From Tachypleus tridentatus (Eukaryota > Arthropoda > Merostomata > Xiphosura > Limulidae), in contig NC_134829.1 of the NCBI RefSeq assembly GCF_004210375.1, forward strand, positions 52,568,107-52,632,106: 64,000 bases of DNA, given 5' to 3'. This document shows positions 16,601-29,867 of the stretch, in pieces. Under the pieces are notes generated by a model. It ran no database searches, was not told where the DNA came from, and worked only from the letters and a program-made list of their open reading frames with translations. Each line of letters starts with the position of its first letter. The first letter of the stretch is position 1. The position numbers were made by a program, and so were the translations under genes.

Positions 16601-17499
16601 TAGATTACTAACAAGATCTGATACTGTTGAACAACACAACAAAGGATACCAACATTATTTATCTCCTAGATTACTAACAAGATCTGATACTGTTGAACAA
16701 CACAACAAAGGATACCAACATTATTTATCTCCTAGATTACTAACAAGATCTGATACTGTTGAACAACACAACAAAGGATACCCACATTATTTATCTCTCT
16801 AGATTACTAACAAGATCTGATACTGTTGAACAACACAACAAAGGATACCAACATTATTTATCTCCTAGATTACTAACAAGATCTGATACTGTTGAACAAC
16901 ACAACAAAGGATACCAACATTATTTATCTCTTAGATTACTAACAAGATCTGATACTGTTGAACAACACAACAAAGGATACCCACATTATTTATCTCTTAG
17001 ATTACTAACAAGATCTGATACTGTTGAACAACACAACAAAGGATACCAACATTATTTATCTCCTAGATTACTAACAAGATCTGATACTGTTGAACAACAC
17101 AACAAAGGATACCAACATTATTTATCTCCTAGATTACTAACAAGATCTGATACTGTTGAACAACACAACAAAGGATACCAACATTATTTATCTCCTAGAT
17201 TACTAACAAGATCTGATACTGTTGAACAACACAACAAAGGATACCAACATTATTTATCTCCTAGATTACTAACAAGATCTGATACTGTTGAACAACACAA
17301 CAAAGGATACCAACATTATTTATCTCCTAGATTACTAACAAGATCTGATACTGTTGAACAACACAACAAAGGATACCAACATTATTTATCTCCTAGATTA
17401 CTAACAAGATCTGATACTGTTGAACAACACAACAAAGGATACCAACATTATTTATCTCTAGATTACTAACAAGATCTGATACTGTTGAACAACACAACA

Positions 17500-20400
17500 A
17501 AGGATACCCACATTATTTATCTCCTAGATTACTAACAAGATCTGATACTGTTGAACAACACAACAAAGGATACCCACATTATTTATCTCCTAGATTACTA
17601 ACAAGATCTGATACTGTTGAACAACACAACAAAGGATACCAACATTATTTATCTCCCAGATTACTAACAAGATCTGATATTATTGAACAACACAACAAAG
17701 GATACCAACATTATTTATCTCCTAGATTAGTAACAAGATCTGATACTTTTGAACAACACAACAAAGGATACCAACATTATTTATCTCTTAGATTACTAAC
17801 AAGATCTGATACTGTAGAACAACACAACAAAGGATACCCACAATATTTATCTCTTAGATTTCTAACAAGATATGATACTGTTGAACAACACAACTAAGGA
17901 TACCAACATTATTTATCTCCTAGATTACTAACAAGATCTCATACTGTTGAACAACACAACAAAGGATACCAACATTATTTATCTCTTAGATTACTAACAA
18001 GATCTGATACTGTTGAACAACGCAACAAAGGATACACACATTATTTATCTCCTAGATTACTAACAAGATCTGATACTGTTGAACAACACAACAAAGGATA
18101 CCAACATTATTTATCTCCTAAATTACTAACAAGATCTGATACTGTTGAACAACACAACAAAGGATACCCACATTATTTATCTCCTAGATTACTAACAAGA
18201 TCTGATACTGTTGAACAACACAACAAAGGATACCCACATTATTTATCTCCTAGATTACTAACAAGATCTGATACTGTTGAACAACACAACAAAGGATACC
18301 AACATTATTTATCTCCTAGATTACTAACAAGATCTGATACTGTTGAACAACACAACAAAGGATACCAACATTATTTATCTCCTAGATTACTAACAAGATC
18401 TGATACTGTTGAACAACACAACAAAGGATACCAACATTATTTATCTCCTAGATTACTAACAAGATCTGATACTGTTGAACAACACAACAAAGGATACCAA
18501 CATTATTTATCTCCCAGATTACTAACAAGATCTGATACTGTTGAACAACACAACAAAGGATACCAACATTATTTATCTCCTAGATTACTAACAAGATCTG
18601 ATACTGTTGAACAACACAACAAAGGATACCAACATTATTTATCTCTTAGATTACTAACAAGATCTGATACTGTTGAACAACACAACAAAGGATACCAACA
18701 TTATTTATCTCTTAGATTACTAACAAGATCTGATACTGTTGAACAACACAACAAAGGATACCAACATTATTTATCTCCTAGATTACTAACAAGATCTGAT
18801 ACTGTTGAACAACACAACAAAGGATACCCACATTATTTATCTCCTAGATTACTAACAAGATCTGATACTGTTGAACAACACAACAAAGGATACCCACATT
18901 ATTTATCTCCTAGATTACTAACAAGATCTGATACTGTTGAACAACACAACAAAGGATACCAACATTATTTATCTCCCAGATTACTAACAAGATCTGATAC
19001 TGTTGAACAACACAACAAAGGATACCAACATTATTTATCTCCTAGATTACTAACAAGATCTGATACTGTTGAACAACACAACAAAGGATACCAACATTAT
19101 TTATCTCTTAGATTACTAACAAGATCTGATACTGTAGAACAACACAACAAAGGATACCCACAATATTTATCTCTTAGATTTCTAACAAGATATGATACTG
19201 TTGAACAACACAACAAAGGATACCAACATTATTTATCTCCCAGATTACTAACAAGATCTGATACTGTTGAACAACACAACAAAGGATACCAACATTATTT
19301 ATCTCCTAGATTACTAACAAGATCTGATACTGTTGAACAACACAACAAAGGATACCCACATTATTTATCTCCTAGATTACTAACAAGATCTGATACTGTT
19401 GAACAACACAACAAAGGATACCAACATTATTTATCTCCTAGATTACTAACAAGATCTGATACTGTTGAACAACACAACAAAGGATACCAACATTATTTAT
19501 CTCCCAGATTACTAACAAGATCTGATACTGTTGAACAACACAACAAAGGATACCAACATTATTTATCTCTTAGATTACTAACAAGATCTGATACTGTTGA
19601 ACAACACAACAAAGGATACCAACATTATTTATCTCCTAGATTACTAACAAGATCTGATACTGTTGAACAACACAACAAAGGATACCAACATTATTTATCT
19701 CCTAGATTACTAACAAGATCTGATACTGTTGAACAACACAACAAAGGATACCAACATTATTTATCTCTTAGATTACTAACAAGATCTGATACTGTTGAAC
19801 AACGCAACAAAGGATACACACATTATTTATCTCCTAGATTACTAACAAGATCTGATACTGTTGAACAACACAACAAAGGATACCAACATTATTTATCTCC
19901 TAGATTACTAACAAGATCTGATACTGTTGAACAACACAACAAAGGATACCCACATTATTTTTCTCCTAGATTACTAACAAGATCTGATACTGTTGAACAA
20001 CACAACAAAGGATACCCACATTATTTATTTTCTAGATTACTAACAAGATCTGATACTGTTGAACAACACAACAAAGAATACCAACATTATTTTTCTCCTA
20101 GATTACTAACAAGATCTGATACTGTTGAACAACACAACAAAGGATACCGACATTATTTATCTCGAGGATTACTAACAGGATCTGATACTGTTGAACAACA
20201 CAACAAAGGATACCCACATTATTTATCTTTTAGATTACCAACAAGATCTGATACTGTTGAACAATACAACAAAGGATACCAACATTATTTTTCTTCTAGA
20301 TTACTAACAAGATCTGATACTGTTGAACAACACAACAAAGGATACCAACATTATTTATCTCCTAGATTACTAACAAGATCTGATACTGTTGAACAACACA

Positions 20401-23400
20401 ACAAAGGATACCAACATTATTTTTCTCCTAGATTACTAACAAGATCTGATACTGTTGAACAACACAACAAAGGATACCAACATTATTTATCTCCTAGATT
20501 ACTAACAAGATCTGATACTGTTGAACAACACAACAAAGGATACCGACATTATTTATCTCATAGATTACTAACAAGATCTGATACTGTTGAACAACACAAC
20601 AAATGATACCCACATTATTTTTCTCCTAGATTACTAACAAGATCTGATACTGTTGAACAACACAACAAAGGATACCAACATTATTTATCTCCTAGATTAC
20701 TAACAAGATCTGATACTGTTGAACAACACAACAAAGGATACCAACATTATTTATCTCCTAGATTACTAACAAGATCTGATACTGTTGAACAACACAACAA
20801 ATGATACCCACATTATTTTTCTCCTAGATTACTAACAAAATCTGATACTGTTGAACAACACAACAAATGATACCCACATTATTTATCTCCCAGATTACTA
20901 ACAAGATCTGATACTGTTGAACAACACAACAAAGGATACCAACATTATTTATCTCCTAGATTACTAACAAGATCTGATACTGTTGAACAACACAACAAAG
21001 GATACCAACATTATTTATCTCTTAGATTACTAACAAGATCTGATACTGTAGAACAACACAACAAAGGATACCACAATATTTATCTCTTAGATTTCTAACA
21101 AGATATGATACTGTTGAACAACACAACAAAGGATACCAACATTATTTATCTCCTAGATTACTAACAAGATCTGATACTGTTGAACAACACAACAAAGGAT
21201 ACCAACATTATTTATCTCCTAGATTACTAACAAGATCTGATACTGTTGAACAACACAACAAAGGATACCAACATTATTTATCTCCTAGATTACTAACAAG
21301 ATCTGATACTGTTGAACAACACAACAAAGGATACCAACATTATTTATCTCCCAGATTACTAACAAGATCTGATACTGTTGAACAACACAACAAAGGATAC
21401 CAACATTATTTATCTCCTAGATTACTAACAAGATCTGATACTGTTGAACAACACAACAAAGGATACCAACATTATTTATCTCTTAGATTACTAACAAGAT
21501 CTGATACTGTTGAACAACACAACAAAGGATACCAACATTATTTATCTCTTAGATTACTAACAAGATCTGATACTGTTGAACAACACAACAAAGGATACCA
21601 ACATTATTTATCTCCCAGATTACTAACAAGTTCTGATACTGTTGAACAACACAAGAAAGGATACCAACATTATTTATCTCCTAGATTACTAACAAGATCT
21701 GATACTGTTGAACAACACAACAAAGGATACCCACATTATTTATCTCCTAGATTACTAGCAAGATCTGATACTGTTGAACAACACAACAAATGATACCCAC
21801 ATTATTTTTCTCCTAGATTACTAACAAGATCTGATACTGTTGAACAACACAACAAATGATACCCACATTATTTATCTCCCAGATTACTAACAAGATCTGA
21901 TACTGTAGAACAACACAACAAAGGATACCCACAATATTTATCTCTTAGATTTCTAACAAGATATGATACTGTTGAACAACACAACAAAGGATACCAACAT
22001 TATTTATCTCCTAGATTACTAACAAGATCTGATACTGTTGAACAACACAACAAAGGATACCAACATTATTTATCTCCTAGATTACTAACAAGATCTGATA
22101 CTGTTGAACAACACAACAAAGGATACCAACATTATTTATCTCTTAGATTACTAACAAGATCTGATACTGTTGAACAACGCAACAAAGGATACACACATTA
22201 TTTATCTCCTAGATTACTAACAAGATCTGATACTGTTGAACAACACAACAAAGGATACCAACATTATTTATCTCTTAGATTACTAACAAGATCTGATACT
22301 GTTGAACAACACAACAAAGGATACCAACATTATTTATCTCCCAGATTACTAACAAGATCTGATACTGTTGAACAACACAACAAAGGATACCAACATTATT
22401 TATCTCCTAGATTACTAACAAGATCTGATACTGTTGAACAACACAACAAAGGATACCCACATTATTTATCTCCTAGATTACTAACAAGATCTGATACTGT
22501 TGAACAACACAACAAATGATACCCACATTATTTTTCTCCTAGATTACTAACAAGATCTGATACTGTTGAACAACACAACAAAGGATACCCACATTATTTA
22601 TCTCCCTAGATTACTAACAAGATCTGATACTGTTGAACAACACAACAAAGGATACCCACATTATTTATCTCTTAGATTACTAACAAGATCTGATACTGTT
22701 GAACAACACAACAAAGGATACCAACATTATTTATCTCCTAGATTACTAACAAGATCTGATACTGTTGAACAACACAACAAAGGATACCGACATTATTTAT
22801 CTCCTAGATTACTAACAAGATCTGATACTGTTGAACAACACAACAAAGGATACCAACATTATTTATCTCTTAGATTACTAACAAGATCTGATACTGTTGA
22901 ACAACACAACAAAGGATACCCACATTATTTATCTCCTAGATTACTAACAAGATCTGATACTGTTGAACAACACAACAAAGGATACCAACATTATTTATCT
23001 CTAGATTACTAACAAGATCTGATACTGTTGAACAACACAACAAAGGATACCCACATTATTTTTCTCCTAGATTACTAACAAGATCTGATACTGTTGAACA
23101 ACACAACAAAGGATACCCACATTATTTATTTTCTAGATTACTAACAAGATCTGATACTGTTGAACAACACAACAAAGAATACCAACATTATTTTTCTCCT
23201 AGATTACTAACAAGATCTGATACTGTTGAACAACACAACAAAGGATACCAACATTATTTATCTCTTAGATTACTAACAAGATCTGATACTGTTGAACAAC
23301 ACAACAAAGGATACCCACATTATTTATCTTTTAGATTACTAACAAGATCTGATACTGTTGAACAATACAACAAAGGATACCAACATTATTTTTCTTCTAG

Positions 23401-25760
23401 ATTACTAACAAGATCTGATACTGTTGAACAACACAACAAAGGATACCAACATTATTTATCTCCTAGATTACTAACAAGATCTGATACTGTTGAACAACAC
23501 AACAAAGGATACCAACATTATTTATCTCTTAGATTACTAACAAGATCTGATACTGTTGAACAACGCAACAAAGGATACACACATTATTTATCTCCTAGAT
23601 TACTAACAAGATCTGATACTGTTGAACAACACAACAAAGGATACCAACATTATTTATCTCCTAGATTACTAACAAGATCTGATACTGTTGAACAACACAA
23701 CAAAGGATACCCACATTATTTATCTCCTAGATTACTAACAAGATCTGATACTGTTGAACAACACAACAAATGATACCCACATTATTTTTCTCCTAGATTA
23801 CTAACAAGATCTGATACTGTTGTACAACACAAGAAAGGATACCAACATTATTTATCTCCTAGATTACTAACAAGATCTGATACTGTTGAACAACACAACA
23901 AAGGATACCCACATTATTTATCTCCTAGATTACTAACAAGATCTGATACTGTTGAACAACACAACAAAGGATACCCACATTATTTTTTCTCTAGATTACT
24001 AACAAAATCTGATACTGTTGAACAACACAACAAATGATACCCACATTATTTATCTCCCAGATTACTAACAAGATCTGATACTGTTGAACAACACAACAAA
24101 GGATACCAACATTATTTATCTCCTAGATTACTAACAAGATCTGATACTGTTGAACAACACAACAAAGGATACCAACATTATTTATCTCTTAGATTACTAA
24201 CAAGATCTGATACTGTTGAACAACACAACAAAGGATACCAACATTATTTATCTCTTAGATTACTAACAAGATCTGATACTGTTGAACAACACAACAAAGG
24301 ATACCAACATTATTTATCTCCTAGATTACTAACAAGATCTGATACTGTTGAACAACACAACAAAGGATACCCACATTATTTTTCTCCTAGATTACTAACA
24401 AGATCTGATACTGTTGGACAACACAACAAATGATACCCACATTATTTATCTCCTAGATTACTAACAAGATCTGATACTGTTGAACAACACAACAAAGGAT
24501 ACCAACATTATTTATCTCCTAGATTACTAACAAGATCTGATACTGTTGAACAACACAACAAAGGATACCAACATTATTTATCTCTTAGATTACTAACAAG
24601 ATCTGATACTGTAGAACAACACAACAAAGGATACCCACAATATTTATCTCTTAGATTACTAACAAGATATGATACTGTTGAACAACACAACAAAGGATAC
24701 CAACATTATTTATCTCCCAGATTACTAACAAGATCTGATACTGTTGAACAACACAACAAAGGATACCAACATTATTTATCTCTAGATTACTAACAAGATC
24801 TGATACTGTTGAACAACACAACAAAGGATACCCACATTATTTATCTCCTAGATTACTAACAAGATCTGATACTGTTGAACAACACAACAAATGATACCCA
24901 CATTATTTTTCTTCTAGATTACTAACAAAATCTGATACTGTTGAACAACACAACAAATGATACCAACATTATTTATCTCCCAGATTACTAACAAGATCTG
25001 ATACTGTTGAACAACACAACAAAGGATACCAACAATATTTATCTCTTAGATTTCTAACAAGATATGATACTGTTGAACAACACAACTAAGGATACCAACA
25101 TTATTTATCTCCTAGATTACTAATAAGATCTCATACTGTTGAACAACACAACAAAGGATACCGACACTATTTATCTCCTAGATTACTAACAAGATCTCAT
25201 ACTGTTGAACAACACAACAAAGGATACCAACATTATTTATCTCTTAGATTACTAACAAGATCTGATACTGTTGAACAACGCAACAAAGGATACACACATT
25301 ATTTATCTCCTAGATTACTAACAAGATCTGATACTGTTGAACAACACAACAAAGGATACCAACATTATTTATCTCCTAGATTACTAACAAGATCTGATAC
25401 TGTTGAACAACACAACAAAGGATACCCACATTATTTATCTCCTAGATTACTAACAAGATCTGATACTGTTGAACAACACAACAAATGATACCCACATTAT
25501 TTTTCTCCTAGATTACTAACAAGATCTGATACTGTTGAACAACACAACAAAGGATACCAACATTATTTATCTCCCAGATTACTAACAAGATCTGATACTG
25601 TTGAACAACACAACAAAGGATACCAACATATTTATCTCCTAGATTACTAACAAGATCTGATACTGTTGAACAACACAACAAAGGATACCCACAATATTTA
25701 TCTCTTAGATTTCTAACAAGATCTGATACTGTTGAACAACACAACAAAAGATACCGACAT
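17500..25760. repeat. Right third of satellite with block (higher-order) amplification
   Basis: Rare variant monomers recur as ordered blocks. The monomer with CCCACAATATTTATC and GATTTCTAACAAGATATG follows a TACTGTAGAAC monomer near 17831, 19151, 21065, 21922 and 24628, with related copies near 25023 and 25682. The first two are 1320 bp (20 monomers) apart and share the order of the preceding monomers. A second marker (GAACAACGCAACAAAGG followed by ACACACAT) recurs near 18020, 19800, 22170, 23560 and 25275. This shows multi-monomer segments being duplicated. Confidence 0.75.
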
Positions 25761-26240
25761 TATTTATCTCCTAGATTACTAAGAATATTTAATATTTTTG
25801 AACAACACAACAAAGGATACCAACATAATTTATATCCTGGATTACTGACAATATTTAATAATGTTGGACAACAGTACAAAGGATACCTACATTATTTATT
25901 TCCACAGTTACTAAAATGATTTGACATTGTTCAATATCACAACATTATTTAACTTCTGGGTCACTTAGAAGTTTTGACATTGTTCGAAAATACAACCAAG
26001 GGTACCTTCATTATTTACTACGTGCATTACTAACGAGATTTAATATTATTCGAACACAACAAAGGATTTCCGCATTATTTATCTCATGGTTTACTTACAA
26101 GATTTTATATTGTTGAATAACACATCAATGATACCTATATTATTTATTTCTTAGGTGACTAACAAGAGTTGACATTGTTCATCATCACAACAAAGGATAC
26201 CTACATTGTTAGGTTGTTAATTAATACGAAGATTTGATAT
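25761..26240. repeat. Decayed right flank of the satellite
   Basis: About seven increasingly diverged monomers with small indels carry the array into unique sequence. They contain TTTAATATT and ACTAAGAATATT forms like those of left-edge subfamily A and unlike the core. The last recognisable monomer piece is GAAGATTTGATATTGTG near 26235. Decay toward the edge is normal for a satellite maintained by unequal exchange. Confidence 0.8.
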
Positions 26241-26685
26241 TGTGTAATAAAAAAGCAGAATATCTATAGTAACAATGCCAGTTTATGCTCTGCAGATAAC
26301 AGAAACTACCTGTAATACAGAGGTGTTAGAAATGAGTTTTTAAAACAAGAACCGTATGACCATTTCGGATCTGCACAGATTGGATGAACATGAAACTAAT
26401 GTGGACATGATGGCGGCTTAGGTTTGATTGTATTAAAACTTTTACACGTTTAATGGTAATTTCTGTACACTGAATCCAAAAATAATATCCATTTTCTCTA
26501 CCACGTACAGATTTTACACAAACATCGTATGTGCATTTACCCAACTGAATTATTTTCATTGAAATTAGGTCACTTTTTTTTGCTTAAAATGTTTACAGCT
26601 ACTGGCTACACGTTATTTTTAGACCAATAGCAAAGTGCGAGTGTTGTAGATTGCTCTAGTACTGAAGAGAAACAAACCGCTAGTG
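26241..26685. other. Unique AT-rich sequence, no gene recognised
   Basis: A minus-strand open frame of 77 codons (26326-26559) is the only sizeable one. It matches no family I recognise and has no visible start context, splice sites or neighbours. I do not support it as a gene. Confidence 0.5.
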
Positions 26686-26962
26686 GTCCGGTATGGCCAA
26701 GTGGTTATAGCACTCGACTCGTAATCATAGGGCTGCGAGTTTGAATCCCCGTCACACTAAACACGCTCGGCCTTTCGACCGCGAGGGCGTTATATGTGAT
26801 GGTCAATCCCATTTTTCGTTTGTAAAAAAATAGCCTAAGAGTTGGTGGCGGGTGGTGATGACTAGCTGTCTTCCCTCTAGTCTTACACTGCTAAATTATG
26901 GACGGTTAGCGCAGATAGTCCTTGTGTGGCTTTGCGCGGAATTCAAAAACAAACAAACAACT
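26686..26962 (+). mobile_element. SINE family A, near full length
   Basis: A tRNA-derived head carries an A-box-like TGGCCAAGTGGTTA and a B-box-like GAGTTTGAATCCCC. A body with GGGCGTTATA, GGTGGTGATGACTAGCTG and CAGATAG follows, and it ends with TTTGCGCGGAATTC and a CAAA-rich tail. It is moderately diverged from the other copies in the window. Confidence 0.9.
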
Positions 26963-28619
26963 CAACATTTAGCATTCCCGTTCACGGACAATACGATCAC
27001 ATGACAAAAAGAAAGTAAATTGCTGTTACGTTGAAAACAACAGTGTTATCTGAGTTGAAAATAAAAACTTCTACGATCACAAGCTATCCTTTACATCTGT
27101 CTTCTAACTAAAATCCACAATAATAAGGTCAGAAGATATCCTTTAAGTTTTTATAGCTTGTAAATAACGTTCACAAATTCGTTGGCACTCTATTCGACTC
27201 TTTAGTTACTTGGTCTAAACACGTGCATAAGAGCAACCAGAAGATAAACAAAAACGCCAACTGTCTTATTTAAAAGTGATCGTCACATCTGTTTCTCTGC
27301 TAAAACAATACGAATCATGGAATTAGTTAAGTAAAACGAAAACTATGTTTTCCCAGTGAATAAACAAAGCAAACACCATTCTTCATTCAAACTCTAAACT
27401 TTGTACCTATAAGAATGCGTTACAAAATTAGAAAACTCTTCCTCAGATATTCTCCAACTCGCGCCTCCTATAATCCTGGCTGAGGGAAATATAATTTAAC
27501 AGAAAATTCTATAAATAAACCCATAATGCTACTGCCGTGGTCGTCCTTACCTCCTCTCTTTAGTCGTGAGATTCAAATACCAGTTTCTGTCATTCACACA
27601 CGTGTATAACTAATTATTACTGGGCTAGTGTATGTGGTAGAAGCCTAAAACTAGTGAGTGCATCCTCTACTGACAGACCAACATCTGTCGTAATCATGAA
27701 GGCTCTTTGCATAATGTTCATCTCATATGTTACTCTAAACAAGGGCTCAGTTAAACCAAAAGTAGGATAAAATGTAGATGTTCTACAGTTGTGGTTGAAT
27801 CGAACACTTGCCATAAATAAAAGATAATTACTCTCTTTGACAACAACATACTTTGGGTTTCAGTTTTGCTCAGAATATCTGCGACGCTTGAACTTTGCTG
27901 TTCAAATGTGATGTCTCTGAATTCTCTTCTTCTAGATTATGGTCTTATTTTTCTATCCGCTTTTATTGTGTTTTTCTTTCTCTCTATCTTTCTCTCCGTT
28001 TACGATAAAATACATGAAAAGGAGGAACAGGAATTTATTTGATAAATATTACTTATTCTTACCTCCAGGTAAGAATAGAATAACGTTGGTTCATCAGCTT
28101 GGATTTAGCCATTATTGTCGCCAGTTTCGTTGTTTCTGTGGGTAAATAACAACAAAAGTAATTTCTAACGACAGAACCAATGCGAAAACTTGTTGAGGGA
28201 AGACTACGGCTATCATAGGCTAACAAAAGGATCATCAGGTCTCTATATCATCAGCAAATTAAATAACAGAGAGTTGGAGAAAATTAATTCATTCACAAAT
28301 ATGACGAAGAGAAAGGGACTCTCAGTAGAGAGACAGAGAATAAGAAACACAATTATTGATTTTTGCTTTGACAATTTAGTTATGGAAAAAAACGAAGAAC
28401 ATAACGAGCGAGACCAGGAATGCTATGACAAATATATTGTAACATAGAGTTAAAGACTTTTGAACATCGATAAAACTGGCCAAAGAAGAATATTTGAGGT
28501 TACAGCCTTTGACCTTCAAGTGACGTAATAAACTTACCAATTGGATAAAGTATGTTTATATACAGCAATTTTGAGCCTAATTTAGAGTATTTCAGAACTT
28601 TAAATAGAAAAACTCTTTA
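26963..28619. other. 1.7 kb without a recognised gene
   Basis: The open frames here (27617-27814 minus, 27939-28145 plus, 28190-28447 plus; 65-85 codons) have no recognisable domains and no paired splice sites that I can link. I see no repeat or transposon end. Confidence 0.45.
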
Positions 28620-28716
28620 TTTGGAATCAAGCACAAAGCAAAACAGTTAACTATCTGTGCTTGATTTCTAGCGCGATTAGTCAGTAGACATACCGTTGTA
28701 CCACTGGGCGACTTTA
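28620..28716 (-). mobile_element. SINE family B, degraded
   Basis: On the plus strand it begins TTTGGAATCAAGCACAAAGC and ends with ACATACCGTTGTACCACTGG, the reverse complement of a SINE with a tRNA-like head. The internal part, including the B box, is decayed. Confidence 0.65.
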
Positions 28717-28719
28717 TAA

Positions 28720-28752
28720 AGAATGAAAAAAACATGTTTTTTTTCATTCTTC
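28720..28752. repeat. Short perfect hairpin
   Basis: AAGAATGAAAAAAA and TTTTTTTTCATTCTT are inverted arms around a CATG centre. It is a near-perfect palindrome of about 33 bp at the end of the SINE B copy. Function unknown; it may be only tail sequence. Confidence 0.6.
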
Positions 28753-28951
28753 ATATTCTGTATAACATAAAAGACTAACCTGTCGTGAACGTAAAGAAAC
28801 ATCGTAAATATTTACAGTGAATACTTTTATCGATACCACTTTCTACAACAGCTTCATCCAAGTTTTTCCTTTAATTTCGTGATTTCCTTTAACCTAGACC
28901 ATCAAAGGTTGTTTCCGATAAACATATTGGAAACTCCATGACCTTAGAAAA

Positions 28952-29233
28952 GGCCCAGCATGGTCAGGTTGGTTAAGGCGTTCGACTCGAAATCTGATGG
29001 ACGCGGGTTTGAATCCCGGTTGCACCAAACATGCTCGCCCTTTCAGATGTGAGGGCGTTATAATGTGACGCCCTAACATCTCACTATTCCTTGGTAAAAT
29101 AGTAGCCCAAGAGTTGGCGGTGGGTGGTGATGACTAGCTGTCTTCCCTCTAGTCTTACACTGCTACATTAGGGACGGCTAGCACCGATAGCCCTCGAGTA
29201 GCTTTGTGCGACATTCAAAAGCAAACAAACAAA
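28952..29233 (+). mobile_element. SINE family A, near full length
   Basis: The head begins GGCCCAGCATGGTCAGG and contains a B-box-like GGGTTTGAATCCCGG. The body includes GAGTTGGCGGTGGGTGGTGA and the end includes AGCTTTGTGCGACATTC with a CAAACAAAC tail. A second, tail-only fragment follows directly. Confidence 0.9.
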
Positions 29234-29312
29234 ACATACACTGCTAAATTAGGGACGACTAGCGTAGATAGCCCTCGAGTAGCTTTGCGCGAAATTCAAA
29301 AAACAAATCAAA
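29234..29312 (+). mobile_element. SINE family A, 3'-end-only copy
   Basis: Only the last part of family A is present, from ACACTGCTAAATTAGGGACG to GCGCGAAATTC plus an A-rich tail. It directly abuts the preceding full copy, so it is either a truncated second insertion or a local duplication of the 3' end. Confidence 0.8.
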
Positions 29313-29377
29313 CTTTAGAAAATCGAGGTAGATGTAAAATTCATAAAGGAAATATAGAAATATGACTTTCACTTGTT

Positions 29378-29478
29378 ACTTGGTTTATAGAAAACTTAAC
29401 AAACTACTTGGTTTATAGAAAACTTAACAAACTTTCATTTTTACAGATTAATCAGTTTATACAAAACTTAACAAACTA
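29378..29478. repeat. 28-bp direct repeat, two good copies and one degenerate
   Basis: The string TGGTTTATAGAAAACTTAAC occurs twice with 28-bp spacing, with a third diverged copy (CAGTTTATACAAAACTTAAC) further right. It lies just left of the CACTATG transposon. Confidence 0.75.
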
Positions 29479-29664
29479 TAATTTGTTTTGGTTTTTCAGT
29501 GTATATATATAACACTATGTAACAAAATTTTTACACTTTTTTGCTCCTGAGCAGAAAGTATTATTTCCCAATTCCTTAGGCCTAAAGTAAATGTAAAAGA
29601 CCTATTTTTCTCTTCAAACTTTGCTTTTGTGATCTGGATAATGAAATTTTCAATTTTACCCATT

Positions 29665-29828
29665 TCCCAGAACATTCCAGGTAGATTCAGTGCTGAGTAG
29701 CTGATAGAGAATTTTCTCGAACTTACAAGAATTTTTTCAAGAAGGTCCTAGAATGCTGTAGAAGTTACAAAAATTTTCTAGAACGTTGCAGAACTTACGA
29801 GAATTTTCAAGAACCTTTAAGAATTTTC
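29665..29828 (+). promoter_or_regulatory. Cluster of heat-shock-element-like motifs
   Basis: Alternating GAA and TTC units at 2-base spacing, the HSF1-binding pattern, occur repeatedly. Perfect three-unit sites lie at 29709-29721 (GAATTTTCTCGAA) and 29801-29813 (GAATTTTCAAGAA). Four-unit sites with one mismatch lie at 29736-29753 and 29776-29793. Two-unit sites lie at 29670-29677 and 29821-29828. The cluster ends about 25 bp upstream of a TATA box. The motif arrangement is seen directly; heat responsiveness is inference. Confidence 0.6.
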
Positions 29829-29850
29829 TATAACTTTCTATAGTAATATG

Positions 29851-29864
29851 TATATATATAAAGG
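29851..29864 (+). promoter_or_regulatory. TATA box
   Basis: TATATATATAAAGG lies just downstream of the heat-shock-element-like cluster and just upstream of the decayed transposon frame. A start site near 29885 would be expected. A TA run can mimic a TATA box, so its function is inferred. Confidence 0.5.
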
Positions 29865-29867
29865 GGC

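Larger units (their letters stand above)
1..26240. repeat. 66-bp satellite array, about 390 monomers
   Basis: Head-to-tail 66-bp monomers fill the window from its first base to about 26240, so the array continues to the left of the window. Most monomers are nearly identical and contain a BglII-type AGATCT and the string GATACTGTTGAACAACACAA. Recurrent variable sites are CCTAGA/CTTAGA/CCCAGA, ACCAACAT/ACCCACAT and AAAGG/AAATG. The period is kept almost everywhere, with rare 1-base indels (for example near 10661, 14817, 14882, 16797, 17457, 22604 and 24780). Because 66 is a multiple of 3, open frames of 22-residue repeats appear on both strands. The variants are largely non-synonymous in those frames, so I treat the array as non-coding satellite DNA. 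Confidence 0.98.

Noticed and set aside
185-25747. Many open frames of 60-996 codons in the satellite, on both strands
   Set aside because: They are a by-product of a 66-bp period. Monomer differences mostly change residues, the frames end at ordinary monomer variants, and no gene signals accompany them.
1-26240. CRISPR array interpretation of the satellite
   Set aside because: There are no unique spacers between short repeats; units abut head to tail and the genome is an animal's.
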